Positions 25,148 through 34,980 of a stretch of 64,000 nucleotides of DNA are shown here, piece by piece. The first letter of the stretch is position 1. Every line of letters begins with the position of its first letter. Position numbers and translations under genes: made by a program. A model generated the notes under the pieces. That model was not told the DNA's origin and searched no databases. It saw nothing but the letters and a program-made list of their open reading frames with translations. Source of the stretch: Daphnia pulex (Eukaryota; Arthropoda; Branchiopoda; Diplostraca; Daphniidae); NCBI RefSeq assembly GCF_021134715.1, contig NC_060026.1:7369001-7433000 (forward strand), in the 5' to 3' direction.

Positions 25148-25566
25148 TCAAGCGCTGGATGCGCTGATGTACTTGGTGACCAACTCTTCCGTCTTTGACA
25201 CGTAGGCTTCCTTGGCGACATCAAAGGACATGCCTTTCTTGGCCTCCCAAGAATCCCATTTAGCTTTTCCTTTCAGGTCCAGCATTCCCGGGCGAGCTAA
25301 TTATTCACAAAAGGGACAAGTCAGACAACATTTAAAAAAAAACGAGTCTAGTCAAGATGCAATGCTCACCGGTATTGACATCACCAACAGTGGACTGCTT
25401 GTACAAGGCGTAAATCTCCTTCATTTCATCATCTGAGGGAGCGGTAGTCATGGTCCTGATGGCCTCGGCAGCTTTGTTGAATTTCTGGGAAATTATCAAA
25501 TTCAATAACACTCAAGTACAGTTGGCTTACTTAAAAATAGTGTACACTTACTTCATCCAGAGACAT
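25148..25566 (-). CDS. ACBP: Acyl-CoA-binding protein (ACBP/DBI)
   Basis: Three coding exons on the minus strand: 25566-25552, 25484-25370 and 25296-25148; 279 nt, 92 residues, close to the usual 86-92. It binds medium and long-chain acyl-CoA in the cytosol and delivers it to lipid pathways. The four-helix family signature is complete: Y30, Y33 and K34 ([10 protein letters not shown]), R45-P46-G47, K56-W57 (KAKWDSW) and Y75, matching the ligand contacts of bovine ACBP. The start MSLDEKFNKAAE is typical. Nothing unusual. Confidence 0.95.
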
Positions 25567-26237
25567 TTTTAGAGTTGAATGGATTGCTTAAGTTAAGATC
25601 TATAAATCAAACAGACCCAACAATAAGAATGTAACTTAAACATGTCATACAAATTTAAACATTTTTAGGTTATAATTCTAGCAATAAACACTTCAGAAAT
25701 AATGTTATTATATTACCTTCAGTACACCTTGTCTTACAAAATTCTTGCTGATTTGCTTTAACAGCAGGAAATGATACTTTAGTGAGAAACTTACTTGCCG
25801 AAGTGAATTTCTTCTGGGGGAACGGAAAATGTACCCCATCCCGCTATGAAAAATTCCGGGGTATTCCTTGCGCTATGTTCACGCTAAAGCGAATTATTGC
25901 GCAGAGTTACATCACAAATGAAAGCAAAGACACTCAAGTATTCATGTCAGACAGTGTACGACCGCCATTATTGATTAGACTGGGGTTGGGTCCGCAAAAC
26001 ACAAAAGCTTCCCCTCTCTCTTAATTACCTTGAAACCTTCGACACGTGCAGCTAAACAATACGTCCCAATAAAAGTAAACGGCATAAAATAGTACAAGCT
26101 AAAGACAGGTGTATTTCTATAACGTAAATTTCCGGCTTTGAAGTCCAAACAAATGAAAATTTTGATCACAAGTTTGTATTGCAATATCACGTTGTATGCT
26201 TCTAAACACACCAGTCAACCCAAAAACATATTTAAAG
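25567..26237. other. Intergenic between ACBP and the RING gene
   Basis: Should contain the ACBP promoter and 5' UTR and the RING gene 3' UTR. No other gene is supported. Confidence 0.4.
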
Positions 26238-27111
26238 CTAATGGCCAGTCACCGGGACTGCCCCGTGCGAATTGACTGTCGTCCTGAACGCCAGAAACTG
26301 GGTGACCGTCTGCGACGATACGGCGTAATTCAGAATTTTCAACATGATCCATCCCGCGGCGAAGTAAACGGTCAATCCGATTATTGCGGCCGGCAACAGC
26401 ACAACCAGCAGCAGCTCGATGAAAATGTGATCGAGATTCCCTCGTTCGAATTGTTGCAATGCGTAATAGTTGTTGTCAAACGGTTGGAATCCTTTGCAAA
26501 AGGCGTCGAACGGGTGCTTGCAGGTCGGGCATTCCAATTTGACCCGGGACCATTGGACGAGACATTTCAAACAGAAAACGTGCCCGCAAGTGGTCCGCGA
26601 TTTCTTGACGTGAGGGCCGAGGCAAATGGCGCACTGGCCATCGTCGTAATCGAGTCGAGTTGAATTGTCGTGGATCATCAGTCGGATGACATATTCTCGA
26701 TTGTTCTTATTATTTTCGGCTGAGAAGAGGAATCGCAAGACGTCCGACACTCGGCACACGAATACAACTCGGAATGTGGACCGGTGGATCCAAACTGCCG
26801 TCTTCCACGCCAGCGCAATCATTCCGCAAAAGAGGATTCCTAGAATGAATTCTGTTTTGGGAAATAGTAGTAAATGAAATCAACCAAAAGTAACGTTCGA
26901 TTGACGTTGACTGTAATAGTAGGAACCCTTGAACGTATTGAAAGCAACTTAGTAGTCGACTTGCATTAGCCAAATTAGCCCATTGGAATATCAGGTGTTT
27001 TATTAGTCTTTTAAAAATCCTGCCGGAATTGAAACGAAAAAGTCTACCTGGAATAGCTGTGGCTGCTGCCTGGCAAGCCGGAGAAAGTTGAGTGTACCAG
27101 TTCATAGCCAT
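26238..27111 (-). CDS. RING-finger (C3HC4) membrane protein, probable E3 ubiquitin ligase
   Basis: Two exons, 27111-27048 and 26851-26238, phase 1 junction; 225 residues. A hydrophobic segment FILGILFCGMIALAW lies near residues 23-37. The RING has C95-x2-C98-x11-C110-x-H112-x2-C115-x2-C118-x10-C129-x2-C132 with all eight zinc ligands. A second membrane span IELLLVVLLPAAIIGLTVYF follows near residues 168-187. RING fingers of this spacing recruit E2 ubiquitin-conjugating enzymes; two flanking spans suggest an organelle-membrane ligase with a cytosolic RING. I do not recognise the exact family. The start codon is 2 bp from the divergent start codon of the next gene. Confidence 0.75.
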
Positions 27112-27113
27112 AA

Positions 27114-27634
27114 ATGGATTATTCCAGTTGGATGAAGAAAACAGATTCGTTGTTCGTTTGCGACAAATTAAATCGGCTCATATTCGACACGACTCCGTCG
27201 GCTGAGCTCTGGAATCCAGCTATCCGTTACGGTCCGATGGAGAGCACGTACCAACACGATTACCGGAAGCCGGTTGTGATTTGCCCAACAGTCAAAGCCC
27301 AACCGCCTGCATCAACTGCATTTTGGAATCACTCGGCGAGTTACGGGCCGATGGAAAGTACCTATCAGCACGATTACAAGACGTTGATCCCAATCGACTA
27401 CAAGAATCCCTTTGACACCCGCAAGGTCGTTCCTCCTCCGCCTATAGTGCTGCTGGTGCTGAAGAAGAAGAGCGAAAGTTGTGCGAAACGTCCGAAAAAT
27501 TTCAACAATTGCTCAAAGGCTGCCAGACTGGTTTCGAGGAATCTCGCACATTTACACAGCGGGTCTTCTTCCCCACCGAAGAATTATTATCGGAGAATAA
27601 GAAACCCACCGCTGAAAATTGTCGTTCCAAATAA
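27114..27634 (+). CDS. Small protein with two YGPMESTYQHDY repeats; frame breaks near the middle
   Basis: The frame from ATG 27114 reads sensibly to RKVVPPPP (about 27440) with two copies of YGPMESTYQHDY (about 50 residues apart). After that the same frame becomes basic and low quality, while the frame one base earlier (SAAGAEEEERKLC..., EKFQQLLKGCQTG, FFPTEELLSENK) is open to TAA at 27632-27634 and looks like the true C-terminal half. AATAAA lies at 27712. So a one-base indel in the CCTCCTCCGCC tract splits the gene, or the assembly has an error there. The STYxxDY repeats recall ciliary microtubule-inner proteins, which is only an impression. Function unknown. Confidence 0.5.
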
Positions 27635-27959
27635 TTTGTCGCTATTTATATTATTATTTTTTAAATTGTTATTCTGTTTCGAAAACTATTGCCTTTTAAA
27701 TGTTGTACCTAAATAAAGTGTAGGGGAAATATTGAACAAAGACTTGTGTGAGTCATAGTTTCACGATGGTTGTGGAATTTGATGGGCCGGAACGCCACAA
27801 ATCCAGTTCCTACGTTATGCCGTTAAAGGCTCAGAAATCAGAAAGAATCAATTTCGTCTGCTCGTTGCCTTGACAACACAATGGTTCTACATGAAAATCA
27901 AGCTTTTATGTAAACCACTCCATGGCGATTTGTTGATTTTGCCATCGAAGCATTTGTTC

Positions 27960-30800
27960 ACAGTGGACAGTTGAGCGCAGTTTGCAACCTGGTCTGCTCA
28001 ACGCTTGGCATGAGGCGTTTACTCCGGCCCGCTTCTACTTCTCGTATGAAGGTGGCATTTCCTCAAGACATATTCCCAGAGCAGGTTTGAGCTTTGTTAA
28101 CAAGTTTATTTGGTCAAAATCTTATCCCTTTAAATTCGAAGGTTAGGTGGTGACATCTCACGCTGTCCGAGTGCCGGTGACTCCTGGTTTGAACGCAGAC
28201 GTTGCAGGTTTCTTTTTAGTTCACTGCATCTATCAGTTGCTGAAAAGCCGAGCTTTTAGTAAGCATCGCGTGCTCATCAAGAACTGGGTTTATCGCCAGA
28301 TTTGCGAGAGTCGTCCTCCATTGCATCCAATTCTAGTTTGGTCGAAGATTATGTTAGCTCGATCCTGACGTTAACTCCATAGAAAAACCAATAGAATCAA
28401 TCAGGCGTAGCTGGTTCCATTGACACTGGCCATGACCCTATCAGCCAAGAGAAAATTCGAGTTGGTGTTCGCCAATTCTTTTTCCAGGAACGTTCGGCGA
28501 GCTACCACGGACGGACAGGGGCATTCTGTCACGACCCAGCTTTTACTTTTTTTTATTAAGCTCTATTGTATGGGGATACTCGACTGACTCAAGTCAAAAA
28601 CTACTTGGTGGCTGGTATTAATATCAAATCCTATTCTCAGTCGTTCTTCGCCAATTTTCCTATTCGATATCTGATCAGTCAAGCGGAAAAAGAACAACAC
28701 CTTTATGCGGGTAACATAAAAATAAACAAACTAGTATTTTCTGTAATCCGCATGTTAATCCTTTGTAATTTATCAAATCGATAGGACTCTTTTCACCATT
28801 ATTACGGCTATGAGCCACTTATTTTCCACAGCTGTGTTTGGCGGAAGATTGGATGTACGTAGTCAACGATAGCCAATTGTCTTTATGTAGCCTACATGGA
28901 TCTGTTCCAACTTGTTCGTCGCAGAGCCGTCTTGACTCGTGAGCCAAGGTAATCATTTTGTGAGAAATGTTGTAAGTAGTCCTACTTTACGTAGTCCTAC
29001 TTTAGAATTGGAAGTAAAAATTTTATTTTTTTTCATCCAAAGCTTTCACCGACGTAGCTGGTTGTCCAGCACCGGCCATGCTGTTGATGCAGAAGCGTGC
29101 AGAAGCTCTTGGCTATGCCACCAAAATCATTGTGGCAAGTGGCGCACTCCTTCATCTAGCACTTTCGATCAATCCTCGATGAAACTGTTCCCAGACAGGT
29201 TCAAGGTATGTTTCATGTTCCTGAATCATTGAAAAGTTCTATCCTGTAAAACAAAACTTATTTTCTTCAGATGTATCGCCAAATTTGGTTAAAACTGAAC
29301 TTGATCCTGCCACGCCAACTCTGGGTAATGACGGCCAATGCTCTTCGCCCACAACTTTCCTTGGAAGACTGTCAACCTCCTGCTCTAACGCAGGATCATT
29401 TGACATTCGATCCACTTCACGTTTTGCGGTGCGATCCACGAGTTTTTAGGTAATTCTACTAAAAATGAGATTAGTAATTGGCAATTGATCATTATCGTTT
29501 TTTTTTGTCAGGTGTCCACCAGCTATGCAAATTTTTCTATACATGCTCAAAGCATGGCTAGGCTCGAACCCATTTGTCACGTCATTTACTCGACAAACCG
29601 CTTTTCGGTCCTGTTGCTGCACAAGGGCCTGGCAATTTGGCAGGAGTCACGCCGGACAGCGAACGCGAAGAGCTTAAAATGGCCTTGATCGCTGCGCAAG
29701 AAAGCTCTGTCGTTCAGATAGTGCTCGAGCTTTGCCTACAGACCCCCGAGGATGAGGTAATTGATATTCTTTTCAAAAGCAGAAGTTGAACTTTATCACA
29801 AGATACCTTGTTTTTCTATCAGGCAAACGATCAACGGATTTCAGAACTGCGTGAGGTTCAGAACATTGTTTGTTCTTTCCTCCATCAACTTTTTATTGCA
29901 GACCCAAATTTGGTCATATTAGGCCTAGTCCATTTCCAGGTACTTTGGATAGTTAAAACATACTTGAACAATTTGTAATGATTGTTATTCATCTGATAGG
30001 GTTATCCGTCAGCTCTGTTGCCGACACAGGATATCCCTGCCATGCACAATGCGCATTTGTCTTTATTTTTTGTCCGCGAGTTACTTGCCCAGCCTATTAT
30101 CGGGGACTTGGCCAAGCAGCTCTTTGCTGTTGATATCACACCTGTCTTTAATACAGTTCGCACTGCCTAGATCTTCCAATGTCGCCCGTCTAGCTGTCAA
30201 CACTCTATCAACCCTTCTCTACGGTAAGAAAATCAATTACCTACCTATTTTGATATTCATGTAATATGTAGGCCTACTTTTATTCGGTCCAGTTTTGCCA
30301 AGTAATGGGCGTACGGAAATTTACCTGCCAGCTCTTCCTGCACTTGTGAGGATAGCTACAGCTTTTAAACTATTAGTTGACGACATTGTGAGCTTTTTGG
30401 TTCAATTGGGACGCGATTGCTTATCGCAATCATGTCTACACCGCATCGTCAGCTCACTGCTCCGTCAGCTGGATCACGAGATGGTTGTTGATGAGAAAAA
30501 AATCAAGGAAGAAATTGTTACGCCTCCAGAAGACGATTACCCAATGGAAGTGGATACCAAGAAGCAAGAAATAACGATAGGAAGGAGAATTAGAAGAAGG
30601 GGAATTGCCAGATGCTAAAATTAATAATCCGCCCAGCAATCCATCTGCACCAGTCGTCCCAATAGACAGCAAATCTAAAGCCGTCGATTTCTCTGCTTCC
30701 TCCGACCTGCCTTTCACTCCGACCTGCCTTTCACTCCGACTCAAATCCGCAAACTTTTCAAATTGCTTCCGGAATCGAGTTTAAATTAATGGGCGCCGAA
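27960..30800 (+). pseudogene. INTS2 (Integrator complex subunit 2) pseudogene, C-terminal half
   Basis: Successive exons match the second half of INTS2 in order: AVRVPVTPGLNADVAGF with IYQLLKSRAFSKH, FPIRYLISQAEK, LCLAEDWMYV, LILPRQLWVMTANALRP, DPLHVLRCDPRVF, REELKMALIAAQESS, VHFQGYPSALLP, ARLAVNTLSTLL and DIVSFLVQLGRDC. Splice sites are kept, so it is not a retrocopy. It is broken: an in-frame TGA at 28811-28813 within LLRL/ATYFPQLCL, frameshifts near 29575 and 30130 and in the 29041-29205 exon, and a 17-bp tandem duplication (30701-30734) that shifts the end. The N-terminal half is absent. INTS2 is a scaffold of the snRNA 3'-processing complex and is essential, so an intact copy presumably exists elsewhere. 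Confidence 0.85.
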
Positions 30801-30989
30801 GTCTCTCAGACCTTTTCTCAAGTCTGCTATAAAGCCATTCTACACAAAAACATTTACTGAGAAACAATTCTGCGCAATCGAAAATTCTTTTTCATTCTTT
30901 TTTATGAATCCTGTTACTTCGCCCAACAACAGCGATGATGTGTATTGTAAAGTAGGCCTAAATACAATCAAAAGAGTAAAAAAAAAAAC

Positions 30990-31301
30990 TGATGATGTTA
31001 CTCAATTCCACATTCAAGAAAGATGGTTTTGTTGGTTTTTCAGTATTTCCTGTGCGGAGATACTGAGTGTCTTTTTGGTGGTCCCGTGTCGTAGAAACAG
31101 GTGAGCTTGCACAATGACTTTCGTTGCATGATGATCTGAACGCAGTAATATCGGATTTCCTTTGAGAAATGATAATACCACAAACGGCCGCCGATGCGAT
31201 TAAGTTTCGCCTTTAAATAAATGAATGGTGTCAATGTGATTTTAGATGAGTTTGCTCTTTTCCCTTTTCTAGTCTCTGCTGGTATTCCTTTCCATAGCTT
31301 T
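30990..31301 (-). mobile_element. BEL/Pao retrotransposon remnant, integrase N-terminal part (distal half of a split element)
   Basis: Minus-strand homologue of the BEL/Pao fragment at 43960-44160 (TPFID, L-I-R-x-x-G-R-L region, CHFSKDIRYYC). It ends abruptly at 31301 inside ATAGCTTT and the same element resumes at 34978, so the two are halves separated by the foldback element. Confidence 0.75.
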
Positions 31302-31752
31302 TAGTCTGGGAGCTGGGCGACAAAAAACTGACAATTTATTAGCAAAAGGTTTGAGGTTAAAATGTGGTTAGGGGGGGTATGACACACACGAAAAGCCACG
31401 TCTGTCGACTGGCGGCCGGGGCGTTCAAGCGTGACGCGATCCCGAAGTCGGCGGGAACAGTAAAAAAATCACTTTTGTTTAGCAAGCCCAAATTTTCTCT
31501 AGAAGCAAGCTAACATTATGTCGATCAATAATCCTGCAAGACAGACGTCGAATTACGGGACTATAATATCAACAGACCATCTTAAAAATGTATAAAACCG
31601 TAAATTTTTTCATTTTAGTTTAGAAAATCAAATTTTTACATTAAAAAATAGAGAAACATGTGAATTATTATAATCCCGGTAGACAGACGTCGATATCTGA
31701 GCCCTTGGGGGCACCAGACGTCGGTGTGTAACGGTTTTTCACGAACTGTCAG

Positions 31753-32309
31753 TAGGGCTGTGGCCCGGGCGATGAAAACCCGGGCCACCGCCCGGGCTGA
31801 ACGAAAAAAAACCCAACCCGACTCGACCCACCGAGGCATTTTTTTTAACGGGGCGGGCGACGGGTTGAACCCCCGGGCCCGCGGGCCAACCCGAGCGGTG
31901 GCGCCATCTAGTAGTCAAATAGAGAAGCTCGTTATTCTCTATGCCTGCGGCCTCAAAATATTGCCGCCAAATGCTCTACGATAATTTCGTAGCATGAAAA
32001 GTAAGATAAGTGGTAGAAAAGGGCGTTCAGGGGTGTTCAGAAGACAGAATTGACGTGTCACTGTTGGAAGAAGAAGATAATTAAGAAATTTAGGGAATTT
32101 TTTTAAGTTTGTAAAAAAAAAAGTGTGTTTGACCCGATTTTTTACCCGGGCCGTTACCCGACCGGTATAAATTTTTTGACCCATGGGTTGGCCCGGGCCA
32201 AACCCGGTCACTCAGTTGGCCCAACCCGCTACGACCCGCGGAAGAAGAAAAACCCGTCTAAAAAACCCATAAAAAAAACCCGCTAAAAACGTCCCGGGCC
32301 ACAGCCCTA
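31753..32309. mobile_element. 557-bp hAT-type MITE nested in the left arm of the foldback element
   Basis: Terminal repeats TAGGGCTGTGGCCCGGGC and its complement bound the insertion, flanked by the 8-bp duplication ACTGTCAG (31745-31752 and 32310-32317). The right arm of the foldback element preserves the empty site (34528-34535, CTGACAGT), proving the insertion. Subterminal sequence is rich in ACCCGGG-type motifs, as in hAT elements. No coding capacity. Confidence 0.92.
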
Positions 32310-32596
32310 ACTGTCAGTCGTTATTTGATACCGGCAACGCTGTTTCGGATACCGGCAATGCTGTATCCAAGGCGCTTATTTTTAAATAACTGGCGTTTCT
32401 TGGGGAATATAATGACTAGGAATTCATTAAAACTGGTTATTTAACACTTATAACGACTTATAAATCAATTTAGTAATTGGATTATATGTTTAATTAATAA
32501 TTAGCTAAGGCAGCATAAAAACAATATGGTGGCAGCTTTTTTAACGTCCAACGACGGGCCGATCCACTATCCTTAGTCCGTCGACCGAAATGATCT

Positions 32597-34249
32597 CCCA
32601 TTTTCGTTTTCTCTCTCGTCACACGCGCACACAAGAAAATGTCGAAAAAGAATTTTCCCCTTTGTCCGGCATCACCAATTCCCGTCAGTTTGCATCGCCA
32701 GAGTGTCTCTGTAAATAGTCAATTTCTCATCATATCCCAAACGAAACAATTATTTAACTTAATTATCCCTCATTTATTTCTAGCCCTCTTTATCTGCTCT
32801 GTGTGTGTGTGTTTAACTGATACTGTGTGAGCAAGTGCATTTGTGATTGAGTGCCAAGGGAATTCCATATTCAATTGCTGTCGTGGGTTCTAGGGTTCGA
32901 AAGCGACTAGGTGCTGAGGTTTACGTTCGGTTTACGTTTTCAGTTTCTTTTTATTTCACACCGGAATTTTTGGTTTGTGTTCTGAACGGCGGAAGCGAAG
33001 AAAGAAAAAAGGCCAGCTGATGGCGTGGAACAGATGCGCATTGGTCAGAGAGGACAGTTGGTATGCTGCTGCCCCATCTCGTTTCACTCTTAAGTTCTGG
33101 CGGTTGCTGGACTTGTCTAGCCCCATCACATCCGGCAGCATCCAAGAGACGACGACTGTGATCCGATCCGGTGCCAATCGACACGTATCTAACAAACAAG
33201 AAAAAGGAGAAGATTTGCGCTGTCTGCCGTGCGTGCGTTTGTGTTTATGTGTGCTTTTCTTTTTATTTGTTCGATGTTTTTCATTCAACCCGCTTTTTTT
33301 TTGTGATGCTGTCATTTCTTGTCACGGCCATTGTGACGATGACGATGGGACTGTTAACCGTCTGGGATAGTGTGAGGCGTTATCAGGGGCGTCCGCAGCG
33401 GTGGCGACGGGAACGGGATCGTATAAAATCCAGTCCCGGCCACTGCTAGGAACGAGTGAACGACCCACCAGCAGCTGTTGCGCTCGTCGTCGACTGGACT
33501 AAGCGCAATAGCAACAACAATTGGCAGGAAATTTATATCGCGGATTTTTTGGCGCTGAGAGAACACGACATCGAACCCCATCAGATGATATTAGATAGAA
33601 AAAGAATGAAAAAAGAAAGGCTGTACAGGAAATTCCGCCGAGAATAATTCCTTTCAGAGACGATTCCCTTCAGAGTCGTCGGTCAATTCGACCGGTTTGT
33701 ATTTTCTCGGGGGCCAATAAAAAATAACCATTTCATTTTTTAAATTATCCGATCTATCTTATCTCTTTTCCCCTATATCCCTTGTCGATGTGTCTAGTAG
33801 TAATAATACCTTGCGCAATAATAAAAAGAAGAAGAGCCAGCCAGCCAACGTTGCTGGTTGGATTATTGTTATTAGATGGATACTGCAACAAAATAAGCGT
33901 TTGCAACCTTTGGCACCCGTTCCCGGTCTGATTTGATCGCGCGCCACTCGCAAATCTGACAATTAGGAACGATGACACATCAACTCGTTTAGTACCACAC
34001 TGTCGGTCCGCTTCTCCCAATTGCCAACTTACCAATAGACCAGCATGTAGTCCTCCTCATCTTTCCTATTTTGCTAGCTTTGAGAATTCAGAGAGACGAA
34101 CAAAATGAGCCCGGCCATAATATTACAGTAGCACAGCAGAGATCCGGTCGGGATATATACTGAAAAAAAAAGAGGTTTCCCTTATAATCTTTAGATATTT
34201 ATCCCCAGCGACTATGTGGACGTCTCCAGATAAAAATAATTTATAATAA
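32597..34249. other. Core of the foldback element, unidentified passenger sequence
   Basis: No transposase or known domain was recognised on either strand. The most coding-like piece is 33456-33647 (+), a basic 63-residue frame ending RLYRKFRRE and followed by AATAAA, which may be a captured gene end. A TG-rich tract lies near 32800. Confidence 0.45.
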
Positions 34250-34980
34250 AGATCACTTCGGTCGACGGAGTGAGGATAGTGGATCGGCCCGTCGTTGGAC
34301 GTTAAAAAAGCTGCCACCATATTGTTTTTATGCTGCCTTAGCTAATTATTAATTAAACATATAATCCAATTACTAAATTGATTTATAAGTCGTTATAAGT
34401 GTTAAATAACCAGTTTTAATGAATTCCTAGTCATTATATTCCCCAAGAAACGCCAGTTATTTAAAATAAGCGCCTTGGATACAGCATTGCCGGTATCCGA
34501 AACAGCGTTGCCGGTATCAAATAACGACTGACAGTTCGTGAAAAACCGTTACACACCGACGTCTGGTGCCCCCAAGGGCTCAGATATCGACGTCTGTCTA
34601 CCGGGATTATAATAATTCACATGTTTCTCTATTTTTTAATGTAAAAATTTGATTTTCTAAACTAAAATGAAAAAATTTACGGTTTTATACATTTTTAAGA
34701 TGGTCTGTTGATATTATAGTCCCGTAATTCGACGTCTGTCTTGCAGGATTATTGATCGACATAATGTTAGCTTGCTTCTAGAGAAAATTTGGGCTTGCTA
34801 AACAAAAGTGATTTTTTTACTGTTCCCGCCGATTTCGGTATCGCATCACGCTTGAACGCCCCGGCCGCCAGTCGACAGACGTGGCTTTTCGTGTGTGTCA
34901 TACCCCCCTAACCACATTTTAACCTCAAACCTTTTGCTAATAAATTGTCATTTTTTTGTCGCCCAGCTCCCAGACTATTT

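Larger units (their letters stand above)
31302..34977. mobile_element. 3.68-kb foldback DNA element with ~730-bp inverted arms
   Basis: Left arm 31302-32596 (about 730 bp once the nested insertion is removed) and right arm 34250-34977 are near-identical reverse complements starting TAGTCTGGGAGCTGGGCGAC. The flanks show a 3-bp TTT duplication: the BEL/Pao homologue reads ATAGCTTTCTCG uninterrupted, here it is ATAGCTTT/element/TTTCTCG. The 1.65-kb core (32597-34249) has no recognisable transposase. It does contain a polyadenylation-like AATAAA near 33717 and several short open frames. Superfamily unassigned. Confidence 0.85.

Noticed and set aside
32956-33449. Overlapping open frames of 80-131 codons in the foldback core
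   Set aside because: Open on both strands in several frames, with no domain and no homology in the window; not enough to call a gene.
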